DNA from: Devosia sp.
Lineage (GTDB): Bacteria; Pseudomonadota; Alphaproteobacteria; Rhizobiales; Devosiaceae
Direction of reading: 5' to 3'
NCBI RefSeq assembly: GCF_017744655.1
Contig: NZ_JAGIAW010000003.1
Span: 186,001-250,000, forward strand
DNA length: 64,000 bases
The notes below the pieces were generated by a model. It was not told the DNA's origin, made no database searches, and worked only from the letters and a program-made list of their open reading frames with translations. Shown in pieces: positions 1-8,414 of this stretch. The translations under genes and the position numbers were made by a program. The stretch's first letter is position 1, and each line of letters begins with the position of its first letter.

Positions 1-60
1 CCGGTGGTCCATGCGGAGGCGGGATGGACTACCGGGACAAGCCCGGTAATGACGACAAGC
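1..60. repeat. Intergenic repeat, module A (copy 1)
   Basis: This copy contains the core ACCGGGACAAGCCCGGTAAT (33-52), a short palindromic unit around ACCGGG/CCCGGT. A second diverged copy (ACCGGAACAAGCCCGGTGGT) lies at about 5640-5685 in the same orientation. Units of this kind are scattered through intergenic DNA of many alphaproteobacteria. No gene is supported here. Confidence 0.7.
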
Positions 61-84
61 AAAAGGGTTCGACCCGAACCGAAT

Positions 85-211
85 CCCCCTCACCCGTCTC
101 GCGCTACGCGCGATCCACCCTCTCCCCGATGGGGAGAGGAACAAGAGGTTATCGCCGGCCTATTCTTCTCCCCATCGGGGAGAAGGTGGCGCGCAGCGAC
201 GGATGAGGGGG
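85..211. repeat. Intergenic palindromic repeat, module B (copy 1)
   Basis: The element is bounded by CCCCCTCACCC and GGATGAGGGGG in inverted orientation. It holds two internal hairpins, CTCCCCGATGGGGAG and CTCCCCATCGGGGAG, separated by about 30 bases. A homologous element with the same architecture is at 5437-5560. It resembles the mosaic intergenic repeats of Rhizobiales and could form a long stem when transcribed. Confidence 0.75.
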
Positions 212-454
212 AGTGCCGCCTCGTGCACGGCGCTTCGTCAAACTACGCCCTCTCCAAGCGACAGCTCCAACACCTAACCCCCGCGCGTCCCGCGAACATG
301 TTGTGCGATATACGAACAAAGTGCGGTATTCGCCAAAAACGCTGGAGCGATCCCGGAAACGTCTTTGATTTCGTAACAATTGACGAGTAGTAATCTCGAA
401 CTATTCCAAACTGGACGCCTCTCCCTCGCGTCCTCCAGGCCCCCGGAAAGTTCA
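212..454. other. Upstream region of sdhC
   Basis: This is AT-richer non-coding DNA between repeat module B and sdhC. It presumably carries the sdh promoter. I see no convincing -35/-10 pair or regulator palindrome, and no ORF with protein-like composition. Confidence 0.4.
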
Positions 455-841
455 ATGTCGGTCAGAGCCCGCCCCACATCTCCGCACCTCCAGATCTATC
501 GCTGGACGATCACGATGACGATGTCGATCTTCCATCGTGCTACCGGCATTGCCAATTACGCCGGCATGGCGCTGTTGGCGATCTGGCTGGTTGCCGCTGC
601 TGCCGATCAGGAAGCGCTCAATTTCGTCAACGTCATCTATGGCAGCTGGTTCGGCCAGCTCGTGCTCTTCGGTTTCACTTGGAGCCTTGTGCATCACATG
701 CTCGGTGGTCTGCGCCACTGGGTCTGGGATTTTGCCGTGATGATGGAGCCGGGTCAGCGCGAGACCATGGCCTGGGCCACGATCGCCGCTTCGGTGGTCA
801 TCACCCTTCTTATCTGGACCGTCTTTGTGTGGATGGCTTGA
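455..841 (+). CDS. sdhC: Succinate dehydrogenase cytochrome b556 subunit
   Basis: This 128-residue integral membrane protein is the SdhC anchor of respiratory complex II. It passes electrons from the iron-sulfur subunit to ubiquinone in the inner membrane. Visible family motifs are RPTSPHLQIYR near the N-terminus, SIFHRATG (quinone-site region) and HHMLGGLRHWVWD, which holds the haem b ligand histidine. Three hydrophobic segments are evident. I chose the ATG at 455, preceded by a GGAAAG ribosome site, over the in-frame start at 380 because family members begin with about this N-terminus. sdhD follows after 2 bases, so the pair is probably translationally coupled. Confidence 0.95.
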   Translation: MSVRARPTSPHLQIYRWTITMTMSIFHRATGIANYAGMALLAIWLVAAAADQEALNFVNVIYGSWFGQLVLFGFTWSLVHHMLGGLRHWVWDFAVMMEPGQRETMAWATIAASVVITLLIWTVFVWMA

Positions 842-843
842 AC

Positions 844-1236
844 ATGCGCGAAACCGTCATCACTCCCGCGTCCATCGCCAATCCCAAGGCTCACTATGGT
901 GATGCCAAGGCCTCGACGCGCCATTTTATTACGCAGCGCGTTACCGGCCTGATCAATGTTCTCTTCCTCGGCCTCCTGCTCTTCATCGTCGTGCGCCTTG
1001 CGGGCCAGGATCGCGCCGACATGGTTTCGGTCATCGGCAATTTCTGGATCGGCGTGCCGCTGGCGGTGCTGATCGCCATCGCCGCTGTCCACATGCGCAA
1101 TGGCATGCGCGATACGCTCGAAGATTACTTCGCCGGCTCCATGTATCGCCTGACCATGCTGCTCAACACGCTCTTCTGCCTGATCGTCGGCCTCGCCGGC
1201 GCTGGCGCCGTGCTTAAAATCGTCTTCTGGGGTTGA
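844..1236 (+). CDS. sdhD: Succinate dehydrogenase membrane anchor subunit
   Basis: This 130-residue protein is the second membrane anchor of complex II. It has three transmembrane segments, an N-terminal [13 protein letters not shown] motif and [13 protein letters not shown], whose histidine is the second axial ligand of haem b. With SdhC it forms the quinone-reducing site that holds SdhA/SdhB at the cytoplasmic face. It begins 2 bases after sdhC, and its stop codon lies 5 bases before the preferred sdhA ATG, so the three genes read as one operon. Confidence 0.95.
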   Translation: MRETVITPASIANPKAHYGDAKASTRHFITQRVTGLINVLFLGLLLFIVVRLAGQDRADMVSVIGNFWIGVPLAVLIAIAAVHMRNGMRDTLEDYFAGSMYRLTMLLNTLFCLIVGLAGAGAVLKIVFWG

Positions 1237-1241
1237 TCGAA

Positions 1242-3053
1242 ATGGCCAATTACGAACTGATCGACCACGAATTCGACGTGGTAGTGGTTGGCGCTGGCGG
1301 TGCGGGTCTACGCGCCACTCTCGGCATGGCCGAGCAGGGTTTTAACACCGCCTGCATCACCAAGGTTTTCCCGACCCGCTCGCACACCGTCGCGGCGCAG
1401 GGCGGCATTGCCGCTTCGCTGCAGAACATGGGCCCCGATAGCTGGCAGTGGCACATGTACGACACCGTGAAAGGGTCGGACTGGCTGGGCGACAACGACG
1501 CCATGGAATACCTGGCGCGTGAGGCTCCGGCCGCGATCTACGAACTCGAGCACTACGGCGTGCCCTTTTCCCGCACCCAAGAGGGGAGAATCTATCAGCG
1601 TCCGTTCGGCGGCCACATGACCGAATTCGGCGATGGCCCGCCGGTGCAGCGCACCTGCGCCGCGGCGGACCGTACCGGCCACGCCATCCTCCACACGCTC
1701 TATGGCCAGTCGGTCAAGAACGATGCGCAGTTCTTCATCGAGTACTTTGCGCTCGACCTGATCATGGGCGAAAACGGCGAGTGCCAGGGCGTCATCGCCT
1801 GGAAGCTCGACGATGGCACGCTGCACCGCTTCCGCGCCAAGATGGTGGTGCTGGCGACGGGCGGATATGGCCGCTCGTATTTCTCGGCGACTTCGGCCCA
1901 TACCTGCACCGGCGACGGCAATGGTATGGTCGCTCGCGCCGGCCTGCCGCTGCAGGATATGGAATTCGTGCAGTTCCACCCCACCGGCATTTATGGCGCC
2001 GGCGTTCTCATCACCGAGGGCGCGCGTGGCGAGGGCGGCTATCTCACCAATTCCGAAGGCGAGCGTTTCATGGAGCGCTATGCGCCCAACGCCAAGGACC
2101 TCGCCTCGCGCGACGTCGTCTCGCGCTGCATGACGCTCGAAATCCGCGAAGGTCGCGGCGTTGGTCCCAACAAGGACCATATCTATTTGCACCTCGATCA
2201 CCTTGATCCCAAGGTGCTGCACGAGCGCCTGCCGGGTATCACCGAATCGGCAAAAATCTTTGCTGGCGTTGACCTGACCCGCGAGCCGATCCCGGTGCTG
2301 CCGACCGTGCACTATAATATGGGCGGCATTCCCGCGAACTATCACGGCGAAGTCCTCAACCCGACGCCGGAAGACCCCAACCGTATCGTGCCGGGCCTGA
2401 TGGCCGTGGGCGAAGCCGCCTGCGCCTCGGTGCATGGCGCCAATCGCCTTGGTTCGAACTCGCTCACCGATCTCGTGGTTTTCGGCCGCGCGGCCGCCAT
2501 TCGCGCCGGTCAGGTCATAGACAAGGCCGCACCGATCCCTGGCATCAATGCCGCTTCGGACGCAAAAATCCTCGCTCGCTTCGATCGCCTGCGCAATGCC
2601 AACGGCTCACAGCCGACGGCGAAGTTGCGCGACGAAATGCAGCGCACCATGCAGGCTGACGCCGCCGTGTTCCGCACCGATGCCTCGCTGAAAAATGGCG
2701 TCACCGCCATGACCGAGATCTATTCGCGCCTTGGCGATGTGAAGGTCACGGACCGTTCGCTGATCTGGAATTCGGACCTTGTCGAAACCCTCGAACTCGA
2801 AAACCTCATGGCCTGCGCCATGGCGACGGTGGTTTCGGCCGAAGCCCGCCACGAAAGCCGCGGCGCCCATGCGCACGAGGATTTCCCGAGCCGCGACGAC
2901 GTCGAATGGCGCAAGCACACGCTGGCGCTGGTCGATATCGAAACCGGCAAGGTGGAGCTCTCCTATCGTCCGGTGATCGTCGACCCGCTGACGCCCTATG
3001 ACCAGGGCGGCATCGACCTCAAGAAGATCGCGCCCAAGGCGCGCGTTTACTGA
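1242..3053 (+). CDS. sdhA: Succinate dehydrogenase flavoprotein subunit
   Basis: This 603-residue catalytic subunit oxidises succinate to fumarate and reduces covalently bound FAD. It shows the Rossmann FAD motif GAGGAG (residues 17-22), the FAD-linking histidine in [10 protein letters not shown] (about residue 48), [20 protein letters not shown] and [12 protein letters not shown] of the substrate/FAD domain, and a normal C-terminal domain. Length is usual for the family. ATG 1242 is preferred; an in-frame TTG at 1233 overlaps the sdhD stop and would add three residues. sdhB is not next but 1.5 kb downstream, past four small genes on the same strand. Confidence 0.97.
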   Translation: MANYELIDHEFDVVVVGAGGAGLRATLGMAEQGFNTACITKVFPTRSHTVAAQGGIAASLQNMGPDSWQWHMYDTVKGSDWLGDNDAMEYLAREAPAAIYELEHYGVPFSRTQEGRIYQRPFGGHMTEFGDGPPVQRTCAAADRTGHAILHTLYGQSVKNDAQFFIEYFALDLIMGENGECQGVIAWKLDDGTLHRFRAKMVVLATGGYGRSYFSATSAHTCTGDGNGMVARAGLPLQDMEFVQFHPTGIYGAGVLITEGARGEGGYLTNSEGERFMERYAPNAKDLASRDVVSRCMTLEIREGRGVGPNKDHIYLHLDHLDPKVLHERLPGITESAKIFAGVDLTREPIPVLPTVHYNMGGIPANYHGEVLNPTPEDPNRIVPGLMAVGEAACASVHGANRLGSNSLTDLVVFGRAAAIRAGQVIDKAAPIPGINAASDAKILARFDRLRNANGSQPTAKLRDEMQRTMQADAAVFRTDASLKNGVTAMTEIYSRLGDVKVTDRSLIWNSDLVETLELENLMACAMATVVSAEARHESRGAHAHEDFPSRDDVEWRKHTLALVDIETGKVELSYRPVIVDPLTPYDQGGIDLKKIAPKARVY

Positions 3054-3064
3054 GGACCGAAAGC

Positions 3065-3238
3065 ATGTGCGAACAGTGCCGGGCTCTTGACGACGAAGAC
3101 AACCTCGACGCGCTCGCGGCCGCCTTCTACTCAAGCTATGGCAAGGCAGCGGCAAAGCCGCTTCCCAAGGAGCATGCGCCTCTCGATAGCAAGGCGTCAC
3201 CCGTCGCGGCGGCGCCAGCGAAGAAGGCTGCGCCATGA
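3065..3238 (+). CDS. Small CxxC protein of unknown function
   Basis: This is a 57-residue reading frame beginning MCEQC, with an acidic middle (LDDEDNLDALA) and an Ala/Lys/Pro-rich tail. It starts 11 bases after the sdhA stop, and its stop overlaps the ATG of the next gene (ATGA), an arrangement typical of translationally coupled operon genes. The N-terminal CxxC could bind metal or be redox active, but that is speculation. I do not recognise a family. The coupled position inside the sdh operon is the main reason to believe it is real. Confidence 0.55.
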   Translation: MCEQCRALDDEDNLDALAAAFYSSYGKAAAKPLPKEHAPLDSKASPVAAAPAKKAAP

Positions 3239-3777
3239 TCCGGCTGCTTCTCGCCTCTGTTGCGGCTATGGCGCTAGCCGGTTGCTCGACCGGCTCCTTC
3301 TCCATGGCCTCCAACGCACCGCCGGCGACCGGCATGTATGGCCAGACCCAGCAGACGGCGTTCGGCAGCAATGGCGTCGCCACCACCAATAGCCAGGTCG
3401 ATCCGGTAACCGGCCAGCGCGTCGTCACCGGCGGCAGCTTTTCCGTCGGCAATGCGCCGGCGTCCCCGGCCATGACCAATGCCATGATCGGCAACTGGAC
3501 CCTCTCGGACAGCTATGCCCGCAATTGCACCCTGTCCTTTAGCGTCACGCCGCTGGACGGTACGTCGGGCGCGCTGCAGGCCAATCAGACCGGTTTTTGT
3601 TCCAATGAATTTTCGGCCCTCGCCGGCTGGATGGTCGCCGGCAATGGCGTCGTCCTGACCGATGCTTCGGGCCAGTTGCGCGGCCAGCTCGTCGCCGACA
3701 ATGCCGGCGCGTATCTTGGCACCGTCAACACCATGTTCGGGCCGACCACGGTCAAGCTCAGCCGGGGCGGGGTGTGA
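3235..3777 (+). CDS. Omp19-like lipoprotein with AprI/Inh protease-inhibitor domain
   Basis: This 180-residue protein has a lipoprotein signal peptide (MIRLLLASVAAMALAGC, lipobox LAGC). A variable Ser/Thr/Gly linker follows, then a C-terminal beta-barrel-like domain from about residue 85: GNWTLSDSYARNCTLSFSV, a second Cys in NQTGFCSN, then LAGWMVAGNGVVLTDASG. The pattern matches the Inh/AprI metalloprotease-inhibitor fold and resembles Brucella Omp19 in layout and in the tryptophan and paired-cysteine positions. It is expected in the periplasm or outer membrane. It overlaps the previous gene by ATGA and nearly abuts the next. Its presence in the sdh cluster is probably shared transcription rather than shared function. 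Confidence 0.8.
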   Translation: MIRLLLASVAAMALAGCSTGSFSMASNAPPATGMYGQTQQTAFGSNGVATTNSQVDPVTGQRVVTGGSFSVGNAPASPAMTNAMIGNWTLSDSYARNCTLSFSVTPLDGTSGALQANQTGFCSNEFSALAGWMVAGNGVVLTDASGQLRGQLVADNAGAYLGTVNTMFGPTTVKLSRGGV

Positions 3778-3779
3778 GC

Positions 3780-4211
3780 ATGAGTGATGTAGCGGGATAT
3801 TCAGGTACGCCACTGGCGCAAAAACTGGGCTTGAAGGACGGGTTTCGTGCCCTCTTCATCGACCTTCCGACTTCGCTCAGCGATCTCACGACCTCGCGCG
3901 CCTTTGCCGAATCCTCGCGCCTCACGCTCGACCAGCTCGGGGATGCGCAACAGGGATACAATTTCATCCACCTCTTCACCGCTAGCCGCGCCGTGCTCGA
4001 AAAGCTGGCGCAGCCACTGATGGGGCTGATTGTCCGCGACGGGATGATCTGGGTGAGCTGGCCGAAAAAAGCCAGCAAGGTGCCCACGGACATCACCGAA
4101 GACACCATCCGCGAGATCGTCCTGCCGCTCGGGCTTGTCGATGTAAAAGTCTGCGCGGTGGACGAGGTTTGGTCCGGCCTCAAACTCGTTATCCGGAAGG
4201 ATGCGCGATGA
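3780..4211 (+). CDS. DUF3052 family protein
   Basis: This 143-residue cytoplasmic protein has the conserved features I associate with DUF3052: YSGTPLAQKLGLKDG at the N-terminus, a central IWVSWPKKASKVPTDITED and a C-terminal VDVKVCAVDEVWSGLKLVIRK. The family has no established biochemical role. A GTG at 3774 is in frame and overlaps the upstream stop; I prefer the ATG at 3780. The stop overlaps an ATG (4208) of the downstream frame, so this gene also sits in the tightly packed sdh operon. Confidence 0.8.
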   Translation: MSDVAGYSGTPLAQKLGLKDGFRALFIDLPTSLSDLTTSRAFAESSRLTLDQLGDAQQGYNFIHLFTASRAVLEKLAQPLMGLIVRDGMIWVSWPKKASKVPTDITEDTIREIVLPLGLVDVKVCAVDEVWSGLKLVIRKDAR

Positions 4212-4237
4212 ACTTTCAAACGCTCCATGGAGTGAGC

Positions 4238-4528
4238 ATGCACAAGCTGATCCTCGCCCTGCCGCTTCTCGTTGCCGGCGCACTGCCCGCCTTTGCCGCG
4301 GCGCCGACTGCGGCGCAGAAGGAAGAGTTTTATTCGGTCTGCATGGGCATCGCCCAGGACGCGACGCTTTGCGGCTGCAAGGCCGATGCGGCCATGACGC
4401 TGATCGACGAGCGGTTCATGGGCGTCGTCATCGCTTCGATGAAGGGCGGCTCGCCCGCCGCCGGGGAATATGACGCCTACAATACCTACGTCGCCAAATC
4501 GAACCAGGTCTGCAAGCCGAACTACTGA
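4238..4528 (+). CDS. Small secreted cysteine-containing protein
   Basis: This 96-residue protein has a clear Sec signal peptide (MHKLILALPLLVAGALPAFA, cleavage after AFA). The mature region contains SVCMGIAQ, LCGCK and a C-terminal CKPNY, four cysteines likely to form disulfides in the periplasm. I chose ATG 4238 because GGAG sits just upstream and the signal peptide then starts cleanly. The alternative ATG at 4208 overlaps the upstream stop (ATGA) and would add 10 residues. I do not recognise a named family. It sits between the DUF3052 gene and sdhB. Confidence 0.65.
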   Translation: MHKLILALPLLVAGALPAFAAAPTAAQKEEFYSVCMGIAQDATLCGCKADAAMTLIDERFMGVVIASMKGGSPAAGEYDAYNTYVAKSNQVCKPNY

Positions 4529-4591
4529 GTTCGCGGCGACAGATGAATTTACGCCGGGTTGAGCGGCGTTTCGGAAGGAAGAGTTGAGAAA

Positions 4592-5374
4592 ATGGCCGAA
4601 CTTATTTTGGGCAAGGCCGACCGGCCGCAAAAGGGCAAGACCTGGGCAAAGCCCGAAGGCGCCACGCGCCTGCGCGAGTTCCACATCTACCGCTACGATC
4701 CGGACAAGAACGAAAATCCGCGCATCGATACCTATTTCGTCAATCTTGACGATTGCGGTCCGATGATTCTCGACGCGCTGCTCTATATCAAGAACAAGGT
4801 CGATCCGACCCTGACCCTGCGCCGCTCCTGCCGCGAAGGCATTTGCGGCTCGTGTTCGATGAACATCAACGGGCTCAATACCCTTGCCTGCACCAAGGGC
4901 ATGGATGACTCCTCGGGCCCGGTGAAGATTTATCCGCTGCCGCACATGCCGGTCGTGAAAGATCTCGTCCCGGACCTGACGAATTTCTACGCCCAGCACC
5001 GCGCCATCGAGCCGTGGCTGAAGACGACCTCGCCCACCCCGCAAAAGGAATGGACGCAGTCGGTCGAAAATCGCGCCAAGCTCGACGGTCTCTATGAGTG
5101 CATTCTCTGCGCCTGCTGCTCGACCTCGTGCCCGAGCTATTGGTGGAATGGCGAAAAATATCTCGGCCCCGCAGCCCTCTTGCAGGCCTATCGCTGGCTG
5201 ATCGACAGCCGCGACGAAACCACCAGCGAGCGCCTCGACAATCTTGAAGACCCCTTCAAGCTCTATCGCTGCCACACCATCATGAACTGCGCAAAAGTCT
5301 GCCCCAAGGGTCTCAACCCGGCCAAGGCCATCGCCCAGATCAAGAAGATGATGGTCGAGCGCAAGGCGGCCTAG
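4592..5374 (+). CDS. sdhB: Succinate dehydrogenase iron-sulfur subunit
   Basis: This 260-residue subunit relays electrons from SdhA FAD to quinone. The [2Fe-2S] ligands are C80, C85, C88 and C100 (CREGICGSC). The [4Fe-4S] ligands are C170, C173 and C176 (CILCACC). The [3Fe-4S] cluster uses C180 in STSCP, C227 and C233, with C237 in the NCAKVCPKG loop following the family pattern. ATG 4592 follows the purine-rich stretch GGAAGGAAGAG; an in-frame start at 4559 would add 11 unconserved residues. It is the last gene of the cluster and is followed by a terminator hairpin. Confidence 0.97.
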   Translation: MAELILGKADRPQKGKTWAKPEGATRLREFHIYRYDPDKNENPRIDTYFVNLDDCGPMILDALLYIKNKVDPTLTLRRSCREGICGSCSMNINGLNTLACTKGMDDSSGPVKIYPLPHMPVVKDLVPDLTNFYAQHRAIEPWLKTTSPTPQKEWTQSVENRAKLDGLYECILCACCSTSCPSYWWNGEKYLGPAALLQAYRWLIDSRDETTSERLDNLEDPFKLYRCHTIMNCAKVCPKGLNPAKAIAQIKKMMVERKAA

Positions 5375-5394
5375 TTTTAGGTTTTTCGGATTTT

Positions 5395-5427
5395 GGGGCT
5401 CGCGGCGATTGTCGCGGGCCTTTTTGT
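5395..5427 (+). terminator. Rho-independent terminator of the sdh operon
   Basis: An imperfect hairpin (GGCTCGCGGC, loop, GTCGCGGGCC) is followed directly by TTTTTGTTT. It begins about 20 bases after the sdhB stop. Confidence 0.75.
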
Positions 5428-5436
5428 TTGGATAGG

Positions 5437-5560
5437 CCCCCTCATCCGGCCCTTCGGGCCACCTTCTCCCCCGATGGGGAGAAGAATGGGCCAGTGGCGC
5501 CCGCCTATTCCTCTCCCGATCGGGGAGAGGTGGCTCGGCGAAGCCGAGTCGGTGAGGGGG
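5437..5560. repeat. Intergenic palindromic repeat, module B (copy 2)
   Basis: Ends are CCCCCTCATCCGG and GGTGAGGGGG. Internal hairpins are CTCCCCCGATGGGGAG and CTCCCGATCGGGGAG, plus side hairpins GGCCCTTCGGGCC and CTCGGCGAAGCCGAG. It has the same architecture as 85-211 but different side-hairpin sequences, as expected for a mosaic repeat family. Confidence 0.75.
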
Positions 5561-5639
5561 AAACTTCCCAAACAGAAACGGCGGAGCTTTTGCCCCGCCG
5601 CTCAAATCTCTTTTCCGTCGTCCCGGCAATCCATCTCGT

Positions 5640-5685
5640 CACAAGAGTGGACCACCGGAACAAGCCCGGTGGTGACGCTGGTTGG
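5640..5685. repeat. Intergenic repeat, module A (copy 2)
   Basis: Core ACCGGAACAAGCCCGGTGGT (5653-5672) matches module A at the left end of the window with a few substitutions. It lies directly against the stop codon of the seven-repeat gene. Confidence 0.65.
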
Positions 5686-7149
5686 TCAGCCCTCGATCAG
5701 CACGATCGTGCCGGCCTCATAAGCCGCGCGGCAATCGTCGGCGTCGGCCAGGCGGTCGCTGTCGAGGAGCGTCGTGGCCGTGCCCGGGCCTTCAAAGCGC
5801 GGATCGTCGCATTCGTCGTCATTTGAATAGGACGAGGAATTGTCGCCGAAATCGATGTCCGAGCTGTCATAGGGCGCGCCGGCGGCATATTCGGGCGTGT
5901 AGACGAGGCGAATGGCAATCTTGCCTTCGTCGAGCAGCGTGCGGCAATCGGTGGCGTCGCCCATCAGGTCTTCCGAGAGCAGTTTTTTGTCGACGCCTGC
6001 GCCTTCAAAGCGCAGGTCGTCGCATTCGCCATCATTGGCCCACTTGGAAAAGTCCGAGCCGAAGTCGAAGGCAGCGGCCTGCTGTTCGCCATTGTAGACG
6101 GCGCGACCAGCTTCCACGGCCTCGCGGCAGTCGGTGGCGTCCTTCTTGATGTCTTCGGCAAGCGTGGTGCTGGCAACGCCCTTGCCGGTGAAGCGCGGGT
6201 CGTCGCATTCGCCGTCATTGGCCCATTCGGAGGAGTCATTGCCATAGTCGATCGCGGCAGCCGGGGTTGAACCACCATCCTTGAGGGTGACGGTGCCGGC
6301 TTCAAATGCTGCCTGGCAATCCGTCGCGTCCTTCATGCGGTCGGCATCGACCAGCTCGTCGGCAGCGCCCGTGCCTTCAAAGCGCGGATCGTCGCATTCG
6401 CCGTCCTTGGCCCATTCCGAGGAATCGTCGCCAAAATCGATGTCTGCAAGGGTTGCGACTGCGGTCGAGCCGCCATCCTTGAGGGTCACCGTGCCGGCCT
6501 CGAAGGCTGCCTTACAGTCGGTTGCGTCCTTCATCAGGTCGGCATCGACCAATTCAGTGGCCGAGCCTGCGCCGGTAAAGCGCGGGTCGTCGCATTCGCC
6601 ATCCTTGGCCCATTCGGAAGAGTCATCGCCAAAGTCGATATCGGTGCTGGCGGCCGCCGTGGCTGTGCCGTCGTCCTTGAGGGTGACGGTGCCGGCCTCA
6701 AAGGCGGCCTGGCAGTCGGTGGCGTCCTTCAGGCGGTCGGCATCAACCAGTTCGTCGGCGGTGCCCGTGCCTTCAAAGCGCGGATCATCGCATTCGCCGT
6801 CCTTGGCCCATTCCGAGGAATCGTCGCCAAAATCGATCTCGGTCGCGGCGGTAGCTGTGGTGGTCGCGCCACCGTCCTTGAGGGTAACGGTGCCGGCTTC
6901 GAAGGCTGCCTTGCAGTCGGTGGCGTCCTTCATGCGATCGGCATCGACCAGTTCCGACGCGGCGCCTTCACCGGTAAAGCGCGGGTCGTCGCACTCCCCG
7001 TCATTGGCCCAATCCGAGGAATCATCGCCGAAATCAATCGTCGAAGCGGCAGGTGTGGTGTGTTTCTGGGCCAGGCTCGGCATGGTCGTGCCAGCCATCA
7101 AGGCGAGGCCTAGCAAGCCTGTTGCCATGACGTGACTAATCGCGCGCAT
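5686..7149 (-). CDS. Secreted acidic protein of seven tandem repeats
   Basis: This 487-residue protein has a Sec signal peptide (MRAISHVMATGLLGLALMAG..SLAQ, about 28 residues). Seven tandem units of about 55-65 residues follow. Each has the pattern DFGDDSSEWAKDGECDDPRF, then a short Gly-rich turn, ELVDADRMKDATDCxAAFEAG and a spacer; each unit carries two cysteines. Units 1-4 are nearly identical, while 5-7 have diverged. The protein is strongly acidic, suggesting extracellular or periplasmic calcium or cation binding and intra-repeat disulfides (inference). The GECDDPRF motif occurs, as far as I recall, in scattered secreted proteobacterial proteins without assigned function. ATG 7149 is chosen because it starts the signal peptide. 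It stands alone, with repeat DNA at its 3' end. Confidence 0.8.
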   Translation of the reverse strand: MRAISHVMATGLLGLALMAGTTMPSLAQKHTTPAASTIDFGDDSSDWANDGECDDPRFTGEGAASELVDADRMKDATDCKAAFEAGTVTLKDGGATTTATAATEIDFGDDSSEWAKDGECDDPRFEGTGTADELVDADRLKDATDCQAAFEAGTVTLKDDGTATAAASTDIDFGDDSSEWAKDGECDDPRFTGAGSATELVDADLMKDATDCKAAFEAGTVTLKDGGSTAVATLADIDFGDDSSEWAKDGECDDPRFEGTGAADELVDADRMKDATDCQAAFEAGTVTLKDGGSTPAAAIDYGNDSSEWANDGECDDPRFTGKGVASTTLAEDIKKDATDCREAVEAGRAVYNGEQQAAAFDFGSDFSKWANDGECDDLRFEGAGVDKKLLSEDLMGDATDCRTLLDEGKIAIRLVYTPEYAAGAPYDSSDIDFGDNSSSYSNDDECDDPRFEGPGTATTLLDSDRLADADDCRAAYEAGTIVLIEG

Positions 7150-7232
7150 CGGTTGTCCCTCCGGTTTTGCACCCTCGTTCTGGGGCGAGATTACAGCGGC
7201 TTTGCGGCAGTCAAAAGCGTAAATGCTGTTGT

Positions 7233-8189
7233 TTATTTTGTTCGGGATCGGCTGTTTCTGTCCGTGCGGGCAAAAAGCCAGGAGCCCAGCAGCACAAGTC
7301 CGGTACCCAGCGCGTGGATCCACGTAAAGGCTTCACCCAGAACAAAAACTGCCAGAACGATGGTAACGATCGGTCCGAAGGAAGCCGTGGAAGACGTCGC
7401 GCGCGCCCCGATCCGGGCAATGCCGCCATTGAGGAGGAACGATGGCAGCACCGTGCCGAAGATCCCGAGCATCAGGCCGATACCCCAGATATTGGGCGTG
7501 AAGGCCGCATAAGTGGCCGGGCCATCGACGACAAGGCTCTGGCCGATGGCGAGCACGGCAGCGGTCGACATACCGACGCAGGTAAAGACCATGGTGCCCA
7601 GCACCAGCATCTGCCTTTTGGCGAGGTGCTGGTAGAAGGCGAAAGTCAGGGCCGAACCCAGTACCAGCAGCGTACCCGTCACCAGCCCATCGGGTTCGAC
7701 GCTGAGATTCCAGGCAAAGATGACCATCAGGCCGGAATAGCTGAGCAGCATGGCCGGCACGACTTTCCAGTTCATCCGGTCGCCAAAGAACCAGACGCCG
7801 AAGAGCAGGACGAAGAAGGGATAGGTAAAGAGCACCAGCCGCTCATATTGCGCAGACACAAAAGCGAGCCCAGCAAAGTCGAGATAGCTCGAGAGATAAT
7901 AGCCCAGCGCCCCTACGCTCATTGCCCCGAGCAACCGGCACGGCGTCATCAGACCGCGCAGTTTCGAATTGCGCAGCAAAAGCATGGCCAGAATGACCAG
8001 ATAGATCGGCAGCGCCATCATCATGCGCAGAGCCAGCGTTGCCTCCACCGACACGCCCTGGGCGAAGGCCAGCTTGATGAAAATGCCCTTGGTCGAAAAC
8101 AGCGCTGCGCCAGCAAAGGCGAGGCCATAGCCGAGCATGTCGATCTTGGGTTGGGTTTGCGCTGAGGCGGCGATTTCCGGGGCACTCAT
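7233..8189 (-). CDS. EamA/DMT-family transporter
   Basis: This 318-residue inner-membrane protein has about ten hydrophobic segments arranged as two EamA repeats, including the second-repeat end motif FGPIVTIVLAVFVLGEAFTWIHALGTGLVLLG. Members of this drug/metabolite transporter superfamily export or exchange small metabolites such as amino acids; the substrate cannot be told from sequence. The ATG at 8189 is chosen because upstream in-frame residues are hydrophilic and unlike the family. It is monocistronic between the repeat-protein gene and xerC, with about 225 bases upstream that may hold its promoter. Confidence 0.85.
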   Translation of the reverse strand: MSAPEIAASAQTQPKIDMLGYGLAFAGAALFSTKGIFIKLAFAQGVSVEATLALRMMMALPIYLVILAMLLLRNSKLRGLMTPCRLLGAMSVGALGYYLSSYLDFAGLAFVSAQYERLVLFTYPFFVLLFGVWFFGDRMNWKVVPAMLLSYSGLMVIFAWNLSVEPDGLVTGTLLVLGSALTFAFYQHLAKRQMLVLGTMVFTCVGMSTAAVLAIGQSLVVDGPATYAAFTPNIWGIGLMLGIFGTVLPSFLLNGGIARIGARATSSTASFGPIVTIVLAVFVLGEAFTWIHALGTGLVLLGSWLFARTDRNSRSRTK

Positions 8190-8357
8190 GGGTTCTGTTC
8201 TTTCTGCCCCGCCCCGATGTCTCCCGCCGGACACCGCAAGGCGCGGGCCGGGTTGCCAAATGCTGGATGTCAGCCTTCGGTCCGCGCCCCTATGGGTCGG
8301 ATAAGCGAGATCAGGACAAGCGAAATCTGCGGGCGCGAAGACATTTTTGTTTCTATA

Positions 8358-8371
8358 GTACCGGTGGGTAC
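8358..8371. promoter_or_regulatory. Palindrome GTACC-N4-GGTAC upstream of the EamA gene
   Basis: GTACCGGTGGGTAC is a 5-4-5 inverted repeat. On the minus strand it is followed at once by TATAGAAAC, a possible -10 for the transporter gene. TetR-type operators often look like this, but no tetR gene is nearby. Assignment is weak. Confidence 0.3.
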
Positions 8372-8414
8372 GGTTGGAAAGGCGGACTATGGCGAATCCG
8401 TCCAGCGGCAGCGC

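Noticed and set aside
3758..5629. 623-codon minus-strand frame opposite the DUF3052 gene, sdhB and the repeat region
   Set aside because: It crosses a terminator and palindromic repeats and shows no domain features; the opposite strand explains the sequence.
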